Source: Paenibacillus sp. J23TS9
GTDB lineage: Bacteria; Bacillota; Bacilli; Paenibacillales; Paenibacillaceae
Reading direction: 5' to 3'
Length of the DNA: 64,000 bases
Assembly (NCBI RefSeq): GCF_018403225.1
Contig: NZ_BOSG01000001.1
Span: 558,001 to 622,000 of the forward strand
The position numbers were made by a program, and so were the translations under genes. Shown piece after piece: positions 7,874 to 16,059 of the stretch. The stretch's first letter is position 1; every line of letters starts with the position of its first letter. Under the pieces are notes generated by a model. The model made no database searches, was not told the origin of the DNA, and was given only the letters and a program-made list of their open reading frames with translations.

Positions 7874-9901
7874 ATGGAAATAACACAACAATTTTTTGAT
7901 GATCTATTCAAGGAAGAGAAGGCATATTTTCGCTGTATGAGACACACTGGCGGCAAATTAATTGATTATCATGGTAAGTATGATTCGACTCTGCGGGAAG
8001 CATTGGAACGAACAAACGAGGAGAACTATGAGGTGTATTTTGTAGTTAATAGCGGAGGTTATTCAAATAAGGATATTACAGTTATAAATGCTGTTTTTGT
8101 CGATTTGGATTGTGGGAAGAATAAAAATAAAGAGTATTATCCATTAGAAGTAGTCCGAGAATACAAAGAGAACAAGCTTGTTGAAATCAGGTCGTTCCCT
8201 ATTAAGCCCACTTATATTATTGAAACACGCAATGGATTACATTGCTATTGGCTCTTAGATGACAATGCAACAGCAGAACGATTCAAAATTTGTGAGAATC
8301 TATTAATTACACATTTCAACGCCGATAAAGCGGTTAATAAAATGTGCAATCTGATGCGAGTTCCAAATACCTATTGGTGTAAAGATTCCCACAACAAGTA
8401 TAAGATTAGTATCATTGAAAGAAACGATGTTCGGTATAACATTGAGGAAATCATTAGAAAATGCCCAACCACTCTCCTTAAAGTCATGTCACCAGATACG
8501 GTGGGGTTTGGTGACAGTGATAAGAAGAAAGATTGTACTAACTCTTTTATTACTGTGCCAAAACCCACCGCTATCAGTCAACCAGATATTACTCAGATTA
8601 CTCCGAATTGGTTACTGGTTCAATATAGAAAAGAAGATATATTAAAAGAGCGATTAAATGCAGTTCAAATTACTTTACATAATCATAATGAGTTTTATGA
8701 TTTCATTAAAAAACAAGACCTTGCAAAATATTTAGGAGTAAGAGGCGGTAAGTTCTCTTGTCTTTTCCATAAAGACAACAATCCGAGCGCTAATATAGTT
8801 GTGAGTGAATCAGGGCATCAAATATATTATTGTCACAGCGATAAGTGTAGACTTGACCACAAGGGTAAGAACATCATTCAATTAACAGAACTGCTTACTA
8901 ATTATAGTCGCTACAAGGCTTTAGGATTTCTACGGAAGGTTTATAATGTGACTTATCATGAGACAGAATGGCAGAAGGAACGAAGAGGCATTCTGGAAGA
9001 AAATCAGCGCTTATTAATAAATGATGATTTTGAAGAATGTTATGAAGAAGTATATAAACGAATAAAGGATTATTTACCTGAGTTATATTCATTAAATGGA
9101 ATTGCTAAAGATTTTATTCTAACAGAAGCATTCACAACATCAAATGGCAAACCGATTTTTTATGCCAGTAACAATTTTTTATCCTCTAAATTTGGAAAAG
9201 ATGTTCAAGCTATTTCAAAGCACATTGCCTTATTCGCCTATTTAGGATTGCTTGATAAATTAAATGATTCGGAAATTCCAGAGTTTTTATTAAAAAGAGC
9301 AAAGAATGAAGCTGCAAAGAAGAATCAAAAGCAAACAATACAGTTTTATTCAATACCTTCATATGGAGAATTGTCTTTGGCATTCAGCAAAGCTAAAGCA
9401 ATGGAGTATGTGAAAAAAGGATTTACAATGAAAGGATTCGGGAGGGAACTTTTGTTACGGACATTAGGAGAGGAAGAAGCAAATCGAGTTTATCCAAAAA
9501 TGGAGGGAAAACAGATTTCTAAAAAGAGTGAAAAGATTAGTTTAGAAATCGAACAAGTTGCTTTGAAGAATATAAAAGAACGTGGATGGATAACCGAAAA
9601 GGAAATTTTGGCTATGGTAAGATCAAGCAATACACAAATCAAAGAACGCCATCTCAAAGCTATGCTTCCAGAGTTTCTTGATAAATATAGCCTTGTTAAA
9701 ACGAGATTGAACAAGCAAATAAAATCCCAAATTAACTTTGGTGGTGAAGAAAGTAGCTATCCCTATATAATCCACATGAAAGAGTTGCTAGATTCAGTTG
9801 AAATGATCGAAAGTATTCCACAGATCAAGCAAATTCGTCAGGTGATTTCACCAAAATTGGCATTATCAAGAAAGGAACAGAAACTGAAAGTTGTACTGTA
9901 G
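7874..9901 (+). CDS. Primase-type replication protein (AEP-like domain plus CHC2-like zinc finger)
   Basis: 675 residues; the ATG follows AAGGAGAA at good spacing. The N-terminal part (about 50-190) resembles archaeo-eukaryotic-primase/RepB-like primases: FVDLDCG (D77, D79 as metal ligands), then YIIETRNGLHCYWLLDD. Around residues 285-335 FSCLFHKDNNPSANI, GHQIYYCHSDKC looks like the DnaG CHC2 zinc-binding domain (C..H, C....C). The C-terminal half is unassigned; it contains short helical segments that may bind DNA. Such proteins start replication of plasmids, phages or satellite elements. With the origin-like repeats upstream it suggests that the excised island can replicate. Family details need a profile search. 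Confidence 0.7.
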   Translation: MEITQQFFDDLFKEEKAYFRCMRHTGGKLIDYHGKYDSTLREALERTNEENYEVYFVVNSGGYSNKDITVINAVFVDLDCGKNKNKEYYPLEVVREYKENKLVEIRSFPIKPTYIIETRNGLHCYWLLDDNATAERFKICENLLITHFNADKAVNKMCNLMRVPNTYWCKDSHNKYKISIIERNDVRYNIEEIIRKCPTTLLKVMSPDTVGFGDSDKKKDCTNSFITVPKPTAISQPDITQITPNWLLVQYRKEDILKERLNAVQITLHNHNEFYDFIKKQDLAKYLGVRGGKFSCLFHKDNNPSANIVVSESGHQIYYCHSDKCRLDHKGKNIIQLTELLTNYSRYKALGFLRKVYNVTYHETEWQKERRGILEENQRLLINDDFEECYEEVYKRIKDYLPELYSLNGIAKDFILTEAFTTSNGKPIFYASNNFLSSKFGKDVQAISKHIALFAYLGLLDKLNDSEIPEFLLKRAKNEAAKKNQKQTIQFYSIPSYGELSLAFSKAKAMEYVKKGFTMKGFGRELLLRTLGEEEANRVYPKMEGKQISKKSEKISLEIEQVALKNIKERGWITEKEILAMVRSSNTQIKERHLKAMLPEFLDKYSLVKTRLNKQIKSQINFGGEESSYPYIIHMKELLDSVEMIESIPQIKQIRQVISPKLALSRKEQKLKVVL

Positions 9902-10307
9902 GATTGTTGTAACGCAAATTTTCTGCTACTGTGTCAGCGTTCATGTAATTTGCCAGTGGAGAAATCACTGTCAATGGTGTGAGCGCTGGTTTAAATCTAT
10001 CCAGCACCGCGCCGCCTGTTTATTTACGATAGTCCAGTCCCGTAAATAGCTATAAATTATCGTGCTTTCTATCGTAAAGGGCGATAGATTTTGTAATGCG
10101 GATAAATCGATATGAACAATGGCGCAAATTCAGTTTGTCTCGTATCATTGACTATCAAAAATCTCTGAAGACAAATCATACGAAAGTCCTTAGTAATCAA
10201 TTGCAATGTTCCAAATGGGCGATATGATGTTGTCTGTTGGCTATTGGAAAGCTAATGAATGAAGAAAATACAGAGGTAGTGCTGAGAAAGGTAAGTAGAG
10301 TGGATGA
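9902..10307. other. Non-coding stretch with hairpins and a possible gene remnant
   Basis: No intact gene. A plus-strand frame near 9949-10029 reads FASGEITVNGVSAGLNLSS and resembles a piece of a tail-type or surface beta protein, cut by stop codons. Small hairpins occur at about 10022-10046 (TTTACG/CGTAAA) and 10069-10087 (CTATCG/CGATAG). A short frame starting at 10255 (18 codons) stops just before the next small gene. Confidence 0.3.
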
Positions 10308-10496
10308 ATGAGGGTGAAGGAAGAACTGGAGCAATTGAATGAATGGTTCGATAAGTCCGAAACTAGATTTAATGAACGTTACGACAGGCAGGAAGCAATG
10401 GTCGTTCAGGCGACAGAAATATCTCTTGACACTAATCAAATATTAGCAGATATGTTGGAAAACCAATCAATCCGAACAGAGACTTCAATAAGCTGA
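10308..10496 (+). CDS. Small coiled-coil protein (62 aa), doubtful
   Basis: An acidic, helical product (MRVKEELEQLNEWFDK...) with heptad-like spacing of L, I and M. There is no good ribosome site. A stop codon lies directly before the ATG in this frame, and another short frame (10255-10311) ends inside the start region, so this may be the surviving end of a frameshifted gene. No family recognised. Confidence 0.35.
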   Translation: MRVKEELEQLNEWFDKSETRFNERYDRQEAMVVQATEISLDTNQILADMLENQSIRTETSIS

Positions 10497-10590
10497 ATTG
10501 AGTTTAGAGCTGATAAAGAACAATTGCTAAGAACGATAAAGCGTATTAATGATCTAGATAAATGATTTGACCGATTTGAAATATAAGTAA

Positions 10591-10625
10591 CAAAAGCAAA
10601 AGCCTGTAATGGCTCTTTGCTTTTG
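10591..10625 (+). terminator. Hairpin, possible terminator
   Basis: CAAAAGCAAAAGCC (10591-10604) pairs with GGCTCTTTGCTTTTG (10611-10625) with one bulge and a six-base loop. The 3' arm is T-rich but no clean U run follows. Nothing else was seen between 10497 and the resolvase promoter. Confidence 0.45.
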
Positions 10626-10743
10626 GTTGGTGTAGATGTAATAAGTCTATGGATAAGTAAAGTTTTAATGTGTTTAAGAACGTATACCTTTATGGCTATT
10701 AGAAAAGAACCAACATTCCAGTTTGAAAACGTGTGTAAAGCAT

Positions 10744-10796
10744 TTTATAAACGTTTATAAATACTTGTATACATTTATAAACGTATTTGGTATGAT
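10744..10796 (+). promoter_or_regulatory. Palindromic operator/res-like site and extended -10 of the resolvase gene
   Basis: TTTATAAACGTTTATAAA (10744-10761) is a perfect 18-bp palindrome, and its half TTTATAAACG recurs at 10774-10783. These lie just before TGGTATGAT (10788-10796), an extended -10 element, 30 bases before the resolvase start. The third half-site would cover the -35 area. A protein bound here would control the resolvase, most simply the resolvase itself. Binding is inference. Confidence 0.55.
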
Positions 10797-10826
10797 TAAA
10801 GCATCAAAACTAAAGAGGGATGCCTA

Positions 10827-11447
10827 ATGTCCACCAAAACGTTTGCGTACATACGTGTTTCAACTAAAGACCAAAATCCAGACAGACAGATTCATGAAAT
10901 GATTCAACTTGGAATTAGTGAAAGGGATATATTCATTGAGAAGGAAAGTGGAAAGAATTTTGATCGTCCGCAATATCAAGCTTTAAAGCAATGTCTACGC
11001 CATGGAGACCTATTATACATAAAATCAATTGATCGTTTTGGGCGTAACAGTAAGGAAATAAAAAGAGAGTGGGAACACATCACTCAGGAGATTAAGGCAG
11101 ACATTAAGGTGCTCGATATGCCCTTACTCGACACAACGCAGCATAAGGATACGTTAGGGACGTTTGTAAGTGATTTGGTGCTACAAGTGCTTTCTTTCGT
11201 AGCTGAACGTGAACGTGAGAACATCAAGCAAAGGCAGGCGGAAGGAATATCTGTTGCAAAGGCAAAAGGTAAGCATTTAGGGAGACCCCAGATGAATTGG
11301 GAGTCATTAACAAGAGAACAAAAAGCAACTCTAGAATTGAATTATTCTAAGTGGCAAGATAAAGAGATAACAGCGGTACAATTTATGGAGATGTTAAGAC
11401 TTAGAAAGAATACCTTTTATAAAATTGTGAAAGAATATCATAAATAG
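10827..11447 (+). CDS. Serine recombinase, resolvase/invertase family
   Basis: 206 residues with the small-serine-recombinase plan: catalytic domain FAYIRVSTKDQN (nucleophile Ser12), IDRFGRN and a long E helix RERENIKQRQAEGI, then the linker GKHLGRP and a C-terminal helix-turn-helix ending LRKNTFYKIVKEYHK. Start ATG 10827 has GAGGGA upstream. Such enzymes resolve multimers or invert DNA; here one may resolve dimers of the excised element. It is followed by its own terminator and converges on the minus-strand deaminase-like gene. Confidence 0.9.
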   Translation: MSTKTFAYIRVSTKDQNPDRQIHEMIQLGISERDIFIEKESGKNFDRPQYQALKQCLRHGDLLYIKSIDRFGRNSKEIKREWEHITQEIKADIKVLDMPLLDTTQHKDTLGTFVSDLVLQVLSFVAERERENIKQRQAEGISVAKAKGKHLGRPQMNWESLTREQKATLELNYSKWQDKEITAVQFMEMLRLRKNTFYKIVKEYHK

Positions 11448-11459
11448 TTTGGTTTAATT

Positions 11460-11492
11460 ACTACTACTCTTAAAAAAGGTAGTAGTTTTTTT
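11460..11492 (+). terminator. Terminator of the resolvase gene
   Basis: ACTACTAC (11460-11467) pairs with GTAGTAGT (11479-11486), followed by TTTTTT. The next 280 bases (11493-11772) hold only short stop-rich frames. Confidence 0.75.
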
Positions 11493-11772
11493 ATTGTGTT
11501 ACATTTTTTGGGAGGGGGTGAGTAAATATCAAAATCGAAATTAAATTTACAGAAAAAGGGTGTAACTGATCTAATCAGCTAGGCTGCCTAAAATGATTAA
11601 CTAAGTTATAGACTAATGTTACCAAGGGTATTCCTTTGTGTCAGACCTTTGTGACTGAGAAAATAGAGACTCAGACTGACGGCGACATTATGCTAACGGG
11701 CAGGATAGCTAGTATGCGAAAAATGGATTGAACTAAGAAGTAATATCGATAAATTATCCTATCAATCTATTG

Positions 11773-12621
11773 CTATTGGGGAGAATAGTTCACTAATTGA
11801 TGAATAACAAACTCTTTCTCTTGTTCAGGGGTTAATCCAGAAGGTATCAGATTACCTAACACCGTCTTGAATAATTCAACTATTTCAGAGTCAAATCTAG
11901 CTATCATGTCTTCTGCCATGGTCATTATTCTATCATGTTCATCTCTAACATATCTGTGGTATACCTTAAGTTGAAGTTCAGGGTTTTTATCTTTAATCTC
12001 TATAAGAGTGCCATAACAGTATAAACAAGGTTCAAACTTAGTATATAGATGAATAAGCCCTGACAATTTTTCTTTTTCTGCTTCTACATAGATTTCAGAT
12101 AGACGTTTATCAGCATCAGTTAGCTCAAGTTTTTTTACCTGATAAAAAGTATGAAGCCAGTTAATTTTCTCGACTATTAAACGCTCACAGCAGGTTTTCT
12201 TAGTGGTCATATGTGGATTATTTAGATCCCTTTCAGGTACTTCGGAAAAATCTAAATTCTCGTTTAACCTAAGTAATTTATAAAATGGTGATTCTTGCTC
12301 CATACATACATATATTTTTTCTTTTTCAAGTTCATCTAAAAGATTTTTTATGTCGATACCTTGGTTCTTGCCATTTACTGAAACCTCAACAATTAAGTCT
12401 TGTTTATTATATTGGCTGCTTGCAATGAAAATAGCATTATCTAGCTTTGGAAAAATCGTATTGCTGATCTCAGCAAATCCTATATTGTTGCTATTGTAAA
12501 ACTTGTCGATGTAAGCCTTATAGTTAGTTTGTACTACTACATTAGAAAATTGGTTTGTAATTATTTCAAAAATCTTTTCGCGAATTTGTTCTAGTTTCTT
12601 TTCCATGTATTGAGTATTCAT
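11773..12621 (-). CDS. Putative nucleic-acid/nucleotide deaminase-fold protein
   Basis: 282 residues, read from a GGGGGAC ribosome site. The C-terminal half has the zinc signature of the cytidine-deaminase superfamily: KTCCERLI (C144-C-E146, a CxE version of the HxE motif) and, 52 residues later, LYTKFEPCLYCYGTLIEI (P198-C-x-x-C202), followed by a strand LQLKVYHRY. This layout (x-x-E-R/K-L..., then G-x-I-x-LYT-x-x-PCxxC) recalls deaminases of bacterial polymorphic toxins and conflict systems. The N-terminal 130 residues are unassigned. It is divergent from the helicase-ATPase-HNH operon and separated from it by a decayed phage gene. Substrate and role are unknown; defence or toxin functions are inference. 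Confidence 0.55.
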   Translation of the reverse strand: MNTQYMEKKLEQIREKIFEIITNQFSNVVVQTNYKAYIDKFYNSNNIGFAEISNTIFPKLDNAIFIASSQYNKQDLIVEVSVNGKNQGIDIKNLLDELEKEKIYVCMEQESPFYKLLRLNENLDFSEVPERDLNNPHMTTKKTCCERLIVEKINWLHTFYQVKKLELTDADKRLSEIYVEAEKEKLSGLIHLYTKFEPCLYCYGTLIEIKDKNPELQLKVYHRYVRDEHDRIMTMAEDMIARFDSEIVELFKTVLGNLIPSGLTPEQEKEFVIHQLVNYSPQ

Positions 12622-12781
12622 AACAACACGTCCCCCAGCTTTTTTTCAAAAATCTAATCCGATCATAACACAGACTTATGTATGTTGTTAGCATTGACCA
12701 TCATGTAAAATGTAAGTACGCTAAATGTAAAAAGTCACCTTATTAGTCGATAACTGTAAACGATCGTAGGTGGGGTTGAAT

Positions 12782-13050
12782 ATGTCTAATGTTAAGCAGG
12801 ATGCAAACCAAATAGACACGATAAACCTTTCGGTAGCGAGACTTTACTAGAATGGTTCTCCTAACAATTATGTAGTTCTAGGGGGAGCGTTGGTGATCTC
12901 CAGCTATTCTATCAGGGAAGTAACTACTTCACAGCAGACAGAGGACATTTAAGGTTTTCCAGCTCCAGCGGAAGTAGCCACCCACTTGGAAATTGGAATT
13001 TCAGTGGGGCGATTGTTACTGGTCTGAATGCGGTTGCTGTGTTTGGATAA
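12782..13050 (+). pseudogene. Decayed phage tail-type gene fragment
   Basis: A first frame from 12782 (ATG behind GGTGGGG) runs to a stop at 12848 and continues in the same frame with NGSPNNYVV. The next frame then carries on as GSVGDLQLFYQGSNYFTADRG and LGNWNFSGAIVTGLNAVAVFG, ending at 13050. The joined text has the NGxPxxVVxGxVGDL...G...Y pattern of phage tail or receptor-binding proteins, interrupted by one stop and one frameshift. A weak hairpin with GACAG/CTGTC follows at about 13064-13087. Probably a remnant; a short functional product cannot be excluded. Confidence 0.45.
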
Positions 13051-13225
13051 TTAAAATTGAATGGATTAATGACAGTCACTCCGGCTGTCTTTATTGTATT
13101 TATATATCATATAAAGTATAAATGTGGTACGTTTTAACTGGTAATATAGAACTATTTTTCTATCTATTTTTCTAGGTATTGATTTTTTGGAAGTGTACTT
13201 TAATAGAAAATTAACGAGGTGTCTT

Positions 13226-15973
13226 ATGGAAATTAGAGAATTGCTAAATTTTGATTTCCCAGCAGATGTAATTGATATGTGGGAGAAGGCTCGTTTTTGT
13301 GATTTAACACCAATTCAAGAAGAGGCAATTAATAAAGGTTTATTTAGTGGGAAGAATTTGGTGATTGCTGCTCCAACCTCTTCTGGAAAAACTTTTATAG
13401 GCGAAATGGCTGCTATTCAATATTCATATTCAAATAAAAAAACTATCTATTTAGTACCATTTAAAGCTGTAGCAGATGAAAAATTTGAAGATTTTAAAGA
13501 AAAATATTACGATCTAGGGTTTAATATTCGAATTTCAGATGGAGATCATAGAGATGATGATGATTATATTCGAGTTGGAAACTATCATATAGCAGTAATG
13601 ACTTATGAGAAACTTTCGGGAATGCTAATAGCCAGCCCTAGTATGTTAAATAACTGTGATTGTGTTATTGTTGATGAGGTTCAAATGATGAGCGACCCAC
13701 AACGAGGGGGAAATTTGGAGCTATTATTGACTAAAATAAAAGAGTCTAGTAAAAGAACCCAAATTATAGCTTTAAGTGCAGTACTAAGCTCGCTAAATGG
13801 TTTTGATAAATGGCTTGGAGCCGAGGTAATACAGGTAGATAAAAGACCTGTGGAATTAAGGCAGGGAGTATTATTTACAAATGGGAAATTTGAATATAAG
13901 GAATGGAATACATCATTAATTGATGAAGAGCAAATAAATGCTACTGACTTATATGGCTTAATTGAATATTTAGTGGGCAAGGATGAACAAATTATTATTA
14001 TCAAGAACTCAGTTCCATCAACGCAACAAGTAGCCAAAGATTTAGCACGTTATTTTTCGAGAATGCCAGCAGCGTCAAAAGTAATTGGTCGACTTAGAGA
14101 AGAGCCTGAAACTGAAATACGTGACGAATTATTAGTAACACTCAGAAATTCTATTGCATTTCACAATTCTGACTGCGATATTAACGAGCGTAGATTGGTC
14201 GAAGCAGGTTTTAAAGAGAAACATATTAAGATATTAGTTTCAACTACTACTCTTTCAATGGGGGTCAATCTTCCTTGTAAGACTGTAATACTTGCAGACC
14301 ATCAGAAATGGGATGTAGCAGGTGCGACCCCTACGCTTGTAAATTGGAGTGTAGGAGAGGTGAGAAATATATTTGGTCGTGCGGGTCGTTATGGAATAGA
14401 AAACGATTTTGGTAGGGGGATTTTCTTAGCTAAAAATGCAGTAGAACGTGAATTTATTAAAAGAACTTATTTGAAGGCTCCTTTAGAGGAATTTACATCA
14501 GCATTTGAAGGCAAGGATATTAGCTTACGGGTGTTAGATGTAGTAGCATCAGGATATGGAGATAGTGTTGAAAACATTACTGATTTCATTTTTAAAAGTT
14601 ACGCGGCTCTTTCTTGGGATAATGATATTGCAAAGCAACAGATTATAGATCACATAAATAAAGGAATAGATATATGTTTAACATATGGACTGTTTGAGCA
14701 GTCTTCACATGCTAAAATTACAATAACTGAATTGGGAAAAGTATGTGCTTCCATGGGTTGTTCAATAGAATCATTTTCATTGCTAGTAGAGCATATACAA
14801 ACGATAACTCAACTTAATTATCTTGAACTCATATACTTGTTATCAAAAACAGAGGAGATTAATGGTAAGTTCTACAGAATTAGATGGGATAATCAAGAGC
14901 TTAAATATAAGATACAAGTTCGTCTTAGAGAAGAACATGCCAATGGTGAGATGACAGGAGTCTATCTATCAGAGTATGAAAGGCTCGCAAATATTGGAAG
15001 ACCATTAACTAAATCATTATGTGCATCATTCTCAATGGTTTTGTTAGTCAAAGATATACTTTATAGTGAGAATAGTCTATCTACCATTAAAAAAAGTTTT
15101 GGTTTTACATCAGCTAGTATTAGGAGCGTTTCGCTTAATTTGAGTTGGATGCTAGATGTGGTTTATCAGATTTCGAACGTGATAAAACCAGAATTTACAA
15201 GTGAAATAGAACGACTAAATAAATGTGTTTCAAATAGATCGACACTAAAAAGTCATTTCCTAAATACCCTATCTAATTATCTAACACGAGAAGAGAAAAT
15301 AAGATTGGTCGAATCCGGATTAGTGGCTTTGGATGAGTTTTTGGAGAAGGATACATCAGAATTTAAAGGTATAATAAACCCTACAAAAGTTGATAAGGTT
15401 ATCAAAGCTATCAACGATAATAGAGATAGGAACTCGCAGTTCTGGGAAAGAGATCATGTTATTAGGATTGAAAAATTAGGTTTAGATTCTACATTAATTA
15501 AAAGTTTATACAATGTACTAGGACTTGAATTTGAACACAAACTATGTGAGTTGTTTAATGTGGATTTCATTGATGGTACAGTGGATAGAATCTCAGAGCA
15601 AAGCAAAGGTGAACCTGATCTTTTAATGATTCTTGGTAATGGACATAAGTATACTATTCAAGTAACAGCAAAGGAAGACAAGACTAAGTATATTGATTCA
15701 AAAAAGGCAGGGGATGTTATACCGCAATCAGCACGGTTAGACCCAGATGGTTATGTATGCTTAGGAAGACCCGATTTCCAAGAGTTGGCTATTGACCAAG
15801 CAAGCCATTTGGGTAAGAAACACAATTTCAAGTTAGTTCCTTTGTATGCTTTAATAGAGTTGTTTGTTCGAGTAAAAGAAGGAGAACTTAGTTCTGAGGG
15901 CGTCACAAATTTTTTAGTTGAATCTAAGGGTTATTTAAATATTTCAAAGATTAATAAGTACTTCAAAGGATGA
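13226..15973 (+). CDS. Ski2/Hel308-like DExH helicase with nuclease-like C-terminal domain
   Basis: 915 residues from the ATG at 13226 (GAGGTG upstream; a TTG at 13187 in frame lacks one). Motifs of a superfamily 2 helicase are complete: LTPIQEEAI (Q-like motif, about 28-36), Walker A APTSSGKT (49-56), DEVQ (150-153), SAVLS (184-188), motif V STTTLSMGVNLP (339-350) and motif VI NIFGRAGRYG. The tail (about 770-890) reads like a PD-(D/E)xK restriction-type domain: E in LEFEHKLCELF, GEPDLLMIL (D798), IQVTAK (Q812, K816) and a final strand-helix FKLVPLYALIELF. The usual E/D before xK is a Q, so activity is uncertain. HamB of Hachiman is a helicase of this general kind, but no HamA is seen. It is the first gene of an operon with the ATPase and HNH genes. 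Confidence 0.8.
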   Translation: MEIRELLNFDFPADVIDMWEKARFCDLTPIQEEAINKGLFSGKNLVIAAPTSSGKTFIGEMAAIQYSYSNKKTIYLVPFKAVADEKFEDFKEKYYDLGFNIRISDGDHRDDDDYIRVGNYHIAVMTYEKLSGMLIASPSMLNNCDCVIVDEVQMMSDPQRGGNLELLLTKIKESSKRTQIIALSAVLSSLNGFDKWLGAEVIQVDKRPVELRQGVLFTNGKFEYKEWNTSLIDEEQINATDLYGLIEYLVGKDEQIIIIKNSVPSTQQVAKDLARYFSRMPAASKVIGRLREEPETEIRDELLVTLRNSIAFHNSDCDINERRLVEAGFKEKHIKILVSTTTLSMGVNLPCKTVILADHQKWDVAGATPTLVNWSVGEVRNIFGRAGRYGIENDFGRGIFLAKNAVEREFIKRTYLKAPLEEFTSAFEGKDISLRVLDVVASGYGDSVENITDFIFKSYAALSWDNDIAKQQIIDHINKGIDICLTYGLFEQSSHAKITITELGKVCASMGCSIESFSLLVEHIQTITQLNYLELIYLLSKTEEINGKFYRIRWDNQELKYKIQVRLREEHANGEMTGVYLSEYERLANIGRPLTKSLCASFSMVLLVKDILYSENSLSTIKKSFGFTSASIRSVSLNLSWMLDVVYQISNVIKPEFTSEIERLNKCVSNRSTLKSHFLNTLSNYLTREEKIRLVESGLVALDEFLEKDTSEFKGIINPTKVDKVIKAINDNRDRNSQFWERDHVIRIEKLGLDSTLIKSLYNVLGLEFEHKLCELFNVDFIDGTVDRISEQSKGEPDLLMILGNGHKYTIQVTAKEDKTKYIDSKKAGDVIPQSARLDPDGYVCLGRPDFQELAIDQASHLGKKHNFKLVPLYALIELFVRVKEGELSSEGVTNFLVESKGYLNISKINKYFKG

Positions 15974-16059
15974 TTTTGGCGATAAGCAATCACATATGAT
16001 TATTCACGATCTTTTAGTTTTAAAAAATTGAAATATCGACATAAATAGAGGTGATTAAA

